From positions 1 through 23,866 of the IMG/VR virus record IMGVR_UViG_3300048554_000384: DNA of 23,866 nt; one strand, given 5' to 3'. This stretch comes from a virus. Below, one piece after another: positions 19,487 to 23,866 of this stretch. The translations under genes and the position numbers were made by a program. The notes beneath the pieces are model-generated. The model searched no databases, was not told the origin of the DNA, and saw only the letters and a list, made by a program, of their open reading frames with translations. Positions within the stretch are counted from its first letter, which is position 1, and every line of letters begins with the position of its first letter.

Positions 19487-20089
19487 ATGGCTACAGTAAA
19501 AAAATATAATCTAGCAGGTGTAGGTGCTAATGTGGAACTTGGTAAACAAGGATCATACATTAGTGGAAACGCCAGTGCAGTTGGCTTTTACACGTCTGGT
19601 GATGCTTTACAAAAGATAGCAGTTGCAAATGCTACAGTAAGCACACAGGCAGTAACAAAAGCCCAATTAGATGATGCTGAAGCAAACTTATTACAACACG
19701 TTACAGTAGATGTTGACTATAATTCAGGTTCTGCCAACATTGCCACAATAGCCTCAGGTTCAAGAATAGTAAGTGTCACAGTTGACATTCCTACTGCTTG
19801 GGCAAGTGGTGGAACTGGTGATTATGTAGAAGTTGGTGACTCAAGCAACTCTTCAAGATTTATTAGATCTGGTGACGTAGATGTAACTAAAGTTGCTCAA
19901 TATCATTCACAATATCAATATGAATATACATCAACCGGTACACTAAGTTACAATATAGTAAATGGTGCCGCAAGTGCAGGTAACGCCACTATAAGTATCT
20001 TATTAGCAAGTGATAGTGTAAGTGTAACTGATTACGGTACAATTTCTCAATCACAAAACAGTAATAGTGATTTAGGTAACATTAGTTAA
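19487..20089 (+). CDS. Probable virion structural protein, paralogue 1
   Basis: 200 residues, low in charge, rich in Ser, Thr, Ala, Gly and Val, beta-rich by appearance. The N-terminus has YNLAGVGANVELGKQG and the body has AASAGNATISILL near residues 168-180, both shared with the next gene. This composition and the late-gene context fit a virion or fibre-associated protein of marine T4-like phages. The GGAGAT SD is well placed. Function within the particle cannot be read. Confidence 0.7.
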   Translation: MATVKKYNLAGVGANVELGKQGSYISGNASAVGFYTSGDALQKIAVANATVSTQAVTKAQLDDAEANLLQHVTVDVDYNSGSANIATIASGSRIVSVTVDIPTAWASGGTGDYVEVGDSSNSSRFIRSGDVDVTKVAQYHSQYQYEYTSTGTLSYNIVNGAASAGNATISILLASDSVSVTDYGTISQSQNSNSDLGNIS

Positions 20090-20101
20090 TAGGAGTTTAA
20101 C

Positions 20102-20638
20102 ATGGTAGATTCAGTAAAAAACTACGGCATTGCAGGTGTTGGTGCTAATGTTCAACTTGGTAAAAGTGGTGTAACTGTTGTAGGTAGCAATAGTGACCAA
20201 ATTAGTTTTACAAATACAAGTGACCAATTAGTAAACGTAAACATTGCTGACGCAACTGACGATACTCATGCCGCAAGTAAAGGTCAATTTGACACAATAC
20301 TTGACCCTAAATTACAATACGTTGATACCACAGTTACTCATAACGGTGGTAATGTATCATTAGGAACTACTTCATCAAACACATGGATACATACTGTGGT
20401 TGTTGAAAAGACTGCAGGTAACTGGACTGATTTTGATTCTTCTACAGAAATTACTGTAGGTGATTCAGGTGATCTTGACAGACTATTTGCAGGATTTGAT
20501 CCTTCAGGAAGTCAAGTTAAAATTGAGCCTAAGCATAATTATACTAGTGCTACAGCATTAAATATTTATGTAACACAAGGTGGTGCAAGTGCCGGAAATG
20601 CTACAGTAAGAGTTTGGTACTCAGGCGAAATAGCATAA
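20102..20638 (+). CDS. Probable virion structural protein, paralogue 2
   Basis: 178 residues; same architecture as the upstream gene: YGIAGVGANVQLGKSG at the start, an ADAT/T-x-A-A-S-K-G-Q-F segment near 55-65, and GGASAGNATVRVW near the end. The 12-nt gap holds AGGAG. The pair arose by tandem duplication, with the middle and C-terminus diverged. Likely beta-rich virion protein. Confidence 0.7.
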   Translation: MVDSVKNYGIAGVGANVQLGKSGVTVVGSNSDQISFTNTSDQLVNVNIADATDDTHAASKGQFDTILDPKLQYVDTTVTHNGGNVSLGTTSSNTWIHTVVVEKTAGNWTDFDSSTEITVGDSGDLDRLFAGFDPSGSQVKIEPKHNYTSATALNIYVTQGGASAGNATVRVWYSGEIA

Positions 20639-20640
20639 CA

Positions 20641-21468
20641 ATGAAAATAGACAGTATTATCACAGAAAAGAAATTAAAACAAGCAAAGGCTTCTGCAAAG
20701 AAGCCTAAACTTGTAAAACCTAATCCAGGTCACGAGTCACCTCATCCTATGCAAGGCAAACTTGTTGGTGAAGCGAATCCTAATTTTAGTAAGGGTAGTC
20801 AACTAGATAAAATGGAGTTGCCTGATAAACTTTTAGCAACAGACCTACATGATTTAATGAACCAAATAGGTCCTGAAAAATTTATTGGTTTTCTTTTTAG
20901 TGCAATGACTAATCCTAAATTTAAAAATTTATCTTTAGAAAAATTTGCAGAGCAAATTAAAAATGTTTATACACAAACAAGAACACCAGGTGCATTTAAA
21001 ACTCAAACAAATCAAAGTAACATAAGTTATGGTGCTAAAGGATTGGGTTTAAATAATAAAGGTGAGTTAGATTTTAAAGAAGCAACAATTGAGGAAGGTC
21101 CATATTCAGCAAGTAAATCAAGTTTAATAACCGCAGTAATTAATGAATTAGAAAAAAATGCACAAGATGAAGAAGGTATAAAACTTTTACAACGTCTAGC
21201 ATCAATTATTGATAAAAAAGTAACTAAAAGAGAAAATGGTAAACTTGCTTTAGAATCAAAAATACCATTTGATCAATGTCCTAAATGTGGAGGTGGCATA
21301 GTACACGAATCACAACTCAACGAAAAGCAGGATGCCTGCTATCACAAAGTAAAATCCAGATATAAAGTATGGCCCAGTGCATACGCATCAGGAGCCTTAG
21401 TTAAGTGCCGTAAAGTAGGTGCTAAGAATTGGGGCAATTCCTCCAAGAAGAAAAAGAAAAAATCCTAA
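20641..21468 (+). CDS. Putative internal head protein with DUF5872-like C-terminus
   Basis: 275 residues. The N-terminus MKIDSIITE ends in I-T-E (7-9), matching the (I/L)xE processing motif of T4 capsid-targeting sequences. A Lys-rich stretch (10-26), a helical middle, a CPKCGG knuckle at 213-218 and a C-terminal block ACYHKVKSRYKVWPSAYASG, then KCRKVGAKNWG (232-265) and poly-Lys follow. The last block matches the family I know as DUF5872, found in many phages. The start at 20641 is chosen because an upstream in-frame start lies within the previous gene. No SD seen. Packaging with DNA is inference. Confidence 0.7.
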   Translation: MKIDSIITEKKLKQAKASAKKPKLVKPNPGHESPHPMQGKLVGEANPNFSKGSQLDKMELPDKLLATDLHDLMNQIGPEKFIGFLFSAMTNPKFKNLSLEKFAEQIKNVYTQTRTPGAFKTQTNQSNISYGAKGLGLNNKGELDFKEATIEEGPYSASKSSLITAVINELEKNAQDEEGIKLLQRLASIIDKKVTKRENGKLALESKIPFDQCPKCGGGIVHESQLNEKQDACYHKVKSRYKVWPSAYASGALVKCRKVGAKNWGNSSKKKKKKS

Positions 21469-21482
21469 TACCTCTTAAAACT

Positions 21483-21490
21483 GATAAATA
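21483..21490 (+). promoter_or_regulatory. Late promoter box, 5 nt before an ATG
   Basis: GATAAATA, then TTAGT, then the ATG at 21496. No SD. Predicted leaderless mRNA. Confidence 0.7.
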
Positions 21491-21495
21491 TTAGT

Positions 21496-21933
21496 ATGAA
21501 CACTTTAAGGCGTTATATTAATATTATTGAGGCGGCAGAGTCCAGTTGTCCTTTGGCTACTAAAGATATAGAACTCAATACTGAAAACAGAGATGCCACA
21601 ATTAAAAGATTCAATTATGGTCCTTTAAATGTAGAGGAACCTGGAGACTATTGGATTAAAATTGCAGAATACTGGGATACCACAGAAGAAGCGGCTAAAG
21701 AAAGTAATTGTGGTAATTGTGTAGCATTTGATATATCACCCAGAATGGAAGAATGTATGCCTGGTTCAGTCAGTGATGATGAAGATGGGGGTAGATTAGG
21801 ATATTGTTGGATGCATCACTTTAAGTGTCATAGTTTAAGAAGTTGTCACACTTGGGCAAAAGGTGGTCCAATAGATGAAGACGAAGTAAGTTACGAGTGG
21901 GCAGAAAGGAACCAAACAGCAGATGAAGATTAA
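21496..21933 (+). CDS. Cys-rich (possible HiPIP-like Fe-S) phage protein with N-terminal IxE motif
   Basis: 145 residues. Six Cys follow the pattern C72-x2-C75 ... C87 ... C104 ... C111 ... C117, in NCGNCVAFDI, GYCWMHHFKC and RSCHTW. Proteins with GNCxAF...GYC...F.C...R.C..W are common in phages and resemble small Fe-S (HiPIP-like) folds; the cofactor is inferred. The N-terminus ends I-I-E at 10-12, like a T4 head-processing site. Acidic C-terminus. Apparently leaderless from the late box at 21483. Confidence 0.7.
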   Translation: MNTLRRYINIIEAAESSCPLATKDIELNTENRDATIKRFNYGPLNVEEPGDYWIKIAEYWDTTEEAAKESNCGNCVAFDISPRMEECMPGSVSDDEDGGRLGYCWMHHFKCHSLRSCHTWAKGGPIDEDEVSYEWAERNQTADED

Positions 21934-22627
21934 CGAGATTGTAGAAGGAACACGTTGCTGGAAAGGCTACAAGAAGAAGGGCATGAAAACCATGTTTGGA
22001 AAACGTGTGCCTAACTGTGTAAAAAATGAAGATGTTGTGGGCATGAATCCACAAGCAGTAAAGCCTTACTTCTCACCACAAGAAGCAGACCGAGCCAACT
22101 ATGAATGGATAAACCAAGCACAGGTAGATCAGGAAGATGGTGTTATAATAAAAGGCACAGACGGTAATCAGTATCGCATAATGACCAGTTACGGCAATCA
22201 ACACTTTGAAGATGGTGAAGTTTATTTAGATGGTGTTACTGATCCTGAATATTTAGACATAGACGGCTACCCAGATGCCGCAGAACTGTTATACTATCAT
22301 AGTGCCACAGGACATTATCCTGATGACGAGGAAGAAGTAGATGAAAATTTAAGAGCCTGGTTCGGCAAAGGCAAGAAAGGTGGAGCCGGTGGTGGCGGTT
22401 GGGACAGATACAACACCAAAGGCGAACGTATTGGCAAATGCGGAGACAGTAAGAAGGGCGAAGGTAAACCCAAGTGTTTATCCAAAAGCAAAGCCGCAAG
22501 TTTAAGAGCCAAAGGCGGAAAGTCCGCTATAGGTAAAGCAGTATCAAAGAAAAGACGTAACGATCCAAATAAGAACAGAAAAGGCAAGGCCAAAAATGTC
22601 AGTAATACTGTACGCAAAAAGAAATAA
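21923..22627 (+). CDS. Basic putative internal head/DNA-binding protein
   Basis: 234 residues. The start MKINEIVEG contains I-V-E at 6-8, again a possible prohead-protease site. CWKGY at 12-16 and VPNC at 29-32 flank a basic stretch, a motif seen in many marine phage proteins. An acidic middle (35-135) is followed by a very basic glycine/lysine/serine C-terminus from about 145 (GGWDRYNTKGERIGKCG, KPKCLSKSK, KKRRNDPNKNRKGKAK) resembling DNA-binding tails of phage proteins such as the DUF5872/DUF6321 type. The ATG overlaps the previous gene by 11 nt. It fits an internal protein packaged with DNA, by inference. Confidence 0.65.
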   Translation: MKINEIVEGTRCWKGYKKKGMKTMFGKRVPNCVKNEDVVGMNPQAVKPYFSPQEADRANYEWINQAQVDQEDGVIIKGTDGNQYRIMTSYGNQHFEDGEVYLDGVTDPEYLDIDGYPDAAELLYYHSATGHYPDDEEEVDENLRAWFGKGKKGGAGGGGWDRYNTKGERIGKCGDSKKGEGKPKCLSKSKAASLRAKGGKSAIGKAVSKKRRNDPNKNRKGKAKNVSNTVRKKK

Positions 22628-22629
22628 CT

Positions 22630-22637
22630 TATAAATA
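22630..22637 (+). promoter_or_regulatory. Late promoter box for the lysis-region genes
   Basis: Perfect TATAAATA just after the stop of the basic protein; leader with TAGGAGA before the ATG at 22660. Confidence 0.75.
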
Positions 22638-22659
22638 GATTTGCAAATAGGAGAATACT

Positions 22660-22815
22660 ATGGATTTTATTAAAGCAAGATTAAAAGAAAGAACAAGTTT
22701 AGATGGAGCAGTCCTTATAGGTGGTGGTATAGCAATGTTACTAGTACCAACAACTTTAATTGGTTGGGGTATGATTGCCTACGGTGCTTGGACTATCTGG
22801 AAAAAAGAGGACTAA
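22660..22815 (+). CDS. Small membrane protein next to lysozyme (possible holin-like)
   Basis: 51 residues: MDFIKARLKERTSLDGAVLI, then a glycine-rich hydrophobic region to about 47 and a KKED tail. One long or two short membrane segments. Similar small proteins (MDFxKARLxERTSxDG) recur in marine T4-like phages without known function. AGGAGA SD 6 nt upstream; 4 nt separate it from the lysozyme gene, so a role in releasing lysozyme is possible, but location alone supports this. Confidence 0.7.
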   Translation: MDFIKARLKERTSLDGAVLIGGGIAMLLVPTTLIGWGMIAYGAWTIWKKED

Positions 22816-22819
22816 TTAA

Positions 22820-23287
22820 ATGTTTTTTGGGAAAGATACAAAACTAGACCGTGAGGCAGTATTTGAACAGCTCAAAATAGACGAAGGTGTTGTATATGAA
22901 GTATATCACGATCATCTAGGTCTTCCAACCTTTGGTGTTGGACATTTAGTTTTAGATTCAGATCCAGAATATGGAAAAGATTTGGGCTTTCCTGTTGATG
23001 AAGACAGAGTCAAAGAATGTTTTGAAAAAGATTTAGATACAGCAATATCAGAGTGTGAAGTTTTATATGAAAACTTTGGTAATTGGCCTGATGAAGTCCA
23101 ACAAATATTAGTAAACATGATGTTCAATATGGGTAGAACTAGATTGAGCGGATTTAAAAACTTTAAGAAAGCCTTAGAGGCAGAAGATTGGAAACAAGCA
23201 GGTATTGAGGGCCGAGATAGTAAATGGTACAGACAAGTAACAAATCGAGCAGAAAGACTGATGTCGAGACTCGAGACCGTCAAATAG
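22820..23287 (+). CDS. T4-type lysozyme (GH24 endolysin)
   Basis: 155 residues. The catalytic set of T4 lysozyme E11/D20/T26 is matched with identical spacing by E22, D31 and T37 in IDEGVVYEVYHDHLGLPTFG. GVGHLV follows, and the C-terminal WPDEVQQILVNMMFNMG block with the basic AERLMSRLE end matches the family. It cleaves the MurNAc-GlcNAc bonds of host peptidoglycan for lysis. No signal peptide, so release would need a holin. There is no clear SD: translation is probably coupled to the small membrane protein just upstream. Confidence 0.95.
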   Translation: MFFGKDTKLDREAVFEQLKIDEGVVYEVYHDHLGLPTFGVGHLVLDSDPEYGKDLGFPVDEDRVKECFEKDLDTAISECEVLYENFGNWPDEVQQILVNMMFNMGRTRLSGFKNFKKALEAEDWKQAGIEGRDSKWYRQVTNRAERLMSRLETVK

Positions 23288-23388
23288 AATACTCTCTTAA
23301 AGTTTTACAACATCCTATCTATAAAGCAAAATTTTGGTGTAGTGAACGAAAAGATTTTTTTAATTATATGGACTGGTTATATAAGTAA
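23224..23388 (+). CDS. Overlapping small ORF at the end of lysozyme
   Basis: 54 codons from ATG at 23224, starting in another frame inside the last 64 bases of lysozyme. The part beyond lysozyme, IEYSLKVLQHPIYKAKFWCS, then ERKDFFNYMDWLYK, has protein-like composition, with several aromatics and no rare-codon run. A GAGG lies about 13 nt upstream, too far for a good SD. It fills a 140-nt space otherwise without a gene. No family recognised. Confidence 0.45.
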   Translation: MVQTSNKSSRKTDVETRDRQIEYSLKVLQHPIYKAKFWCSERKDFFNYMDWLYK

Positions 23389-23401
23389 AAACATGTTTTT
23401 A

Positions 23402-23409
23402 ACTAAATA
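23402..23409 (+). promoter_or_regulatory. Late promoter-like box
   Basis: ACTAAATA, 22 nt before the ATG at 23432, with AGGAG between. The 14-bp AT-rich palindrome AAAAACATGTTTTT (23388-23401) directly before it may end the upstream transcript. Confidence 0.5.
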
Positions 23410-23431
23410 ATACATTATTTAGGAGAACGTG

Positions 23432-23638
23432 ATGCCAATAAAATTTAAACCCTCACATAAATCTTTTGTTAAAGGGCAAGGCAATAAAGTAGAACATTTT
23501 TATATTAAAAATACCTCAAAAGAAGAGCTAGTAGAATATATTAATAATGGGCAAAAGCCAAAAGTAAAACAGAAGTGCAGAAACGAACTAGACAGAAGAG
23601 GAATCAAACTAGTTTGGAAACCAGTTGGACAAGATTAG
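23432..23638 (+). CDS. Conserved small basic marine phage protein
   Basis: 68 residues: PIKFKPSHKSF at the start, HFYIKNTSKEELVEYIN in the middle and KQKCRNELDRRGIKLVWK at the end. The K-F-K-P-S, H-[FY]-Y-[IM]-K-x-T-S and N-E-L-x-R-R-G-I blocks are shared with small proteins of cyanophages and other T4-like marine phages, function unknown. The ATG at 23432 has AGGAG 6 nt upstream; a GTG directly before it is too close. Confidence 0.75.
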   Translation: MPIKFKPSHKSFVKGQGNKVEHFYIKNTSKEELVEYINNGQKPKVKQKCRNELDRRGIKLVWKPVGQD

Positions 23639-23651
23639 TAATTAATTAGAC

Positions 23652-23659
23652 TATAAATA
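23652..23659 (+). promoter_or_regulatory. Late promoter box, 5 nt before an ATG
   Basis: Perfect TATAAATA, then GTCAT, then the ATG at 23665. No SD. Predicted leaderless mRNA. Confidence 0.75.
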
Positions 23660-23664
23660 GTCAT

Positions 23665-23866
23665 ATGACTAGTTCTTATAGGTACTTTCCAAATCTTATC
23701 ACTCACTCAGAGTGCGATAATATATTAAACAATTTACCACAACCTGATTATACTCAGGCACCTGCTATAGATAGAACTATAGAAAAAGTACCATTAAACA
23801 CATGGTATAAAATGGAAAAAGTTCCTATCAGAATAGAATTAGAGGCTTCTGATTTTATAAAATCCA
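23665..23866 (+). CDS. N-terminus of a possible 2OG-Fe(II) oxygenase, partial
   Basis: 67 codons to the window edge, starting MTSSYRYFPNLITHSECDNI. The F-P-N-L-I-T-x-x-E-C-D-x-I start is typical of prolyl-4-hydroxylase-like (2OG-Fe(II)) oxygenases common in marine T4-like phages. The metal-binding HxD...H is not in the window, so the call rests on the N-terminus alone. The ATG is set by the late box 5 nt upstream. Confidence 0.5.
   Translation, partial: MTSSYRYFPNLITHSECDNILNNLPQPDYTQAPAIDRTIEKVPLNTWYKMEKVPIRIELEASDFIKS

Overview
The window looks like part of the genome of a marine T4-like myovirus. The evidence is AT-rich DNA, tightly packed and overlapping genes, T4-type late promoter boxes (TATAAATA and close variants) in front of many genes, a T4-type lysozyme with an intact E/D/T catalytic set, and cargo typical of marine T4-like phages (IbpA-type Hsp20, ribosomal protein bS21, UvsE, an RfbH-type sugar dehydrase, a QueD-family protein). 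I see no tRNA, integrase, transposon or CRISPR array. The host cannot be read directly. A SAR11-like or other marine alphaproteobacterium is a guess from base composition and gene content.

Layout. Positions 1-13,829 are mostly minus strand. The left edge holds the start of a bL33-like gene. Next comes hsp20, with a long structured leader of about 460 nt. Then follow a ParB-like/HNH nuclease pair and an 11-gene operon of tiny overlapping genes (2875-5364) driven by one consensus early promoter. A late operon (10,490 to 5689) encodes a membrane coiled-coil protein, ClpX, a bS21 homologue, a nucleotidyltransferase-cupin fusion and a bacterioferritin-like protein. A plus-strand glycosyltransferase-like gene faces an early block with a QueD-family enzyme, a staphylococcal-type nuclease, a SleB-type cell-wall hydrolase and an Sm-like small protein. 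A small plus-strand membrane protein and a candidate structured RNA (about 14,283-14,387) precede a minus-strand glycan block (sulfotransferase, glycosyltransferase-like protein, RfbH-type dehydrase, sugar epimerase). An early uvsE operon follows. From 19,487 to the end, plus-strand late genes encode two tandem paralogous virion-type proteins, three proteins whose N-termini resemble T4 capsid-targeting sequences, a small membrane protein next to lysozyme, and the start of a possible 2OG-Fe(II) oxygenase.

Regulation. Six sigma70-like promoters with TTGACA boxes, plus one with TTGAAA, all lie on the minus strand and all have a 16-bp spacer. Late boxes occur on both strands. In five genes the late box lies exactly 5 nt before the ATG, and in two genes the early -10 lies exactly 6 nt before it, so the predicted +1 is the A of the start codon and the mRNAs would be leaderless. 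Structural genes instead have leaders with Shine-Dalgarno sites. The most interesting items are this leaderless arrangement, the hsp20 leader (AU-rich stem against the SD, an alternative anti-SD hairpin, a short upstream ORF and an attenuator-like hairpin), the candidate RNA at 14.3 kb, the ClpX/bS21/ferritin operon, and the run of putative internal head proteins.
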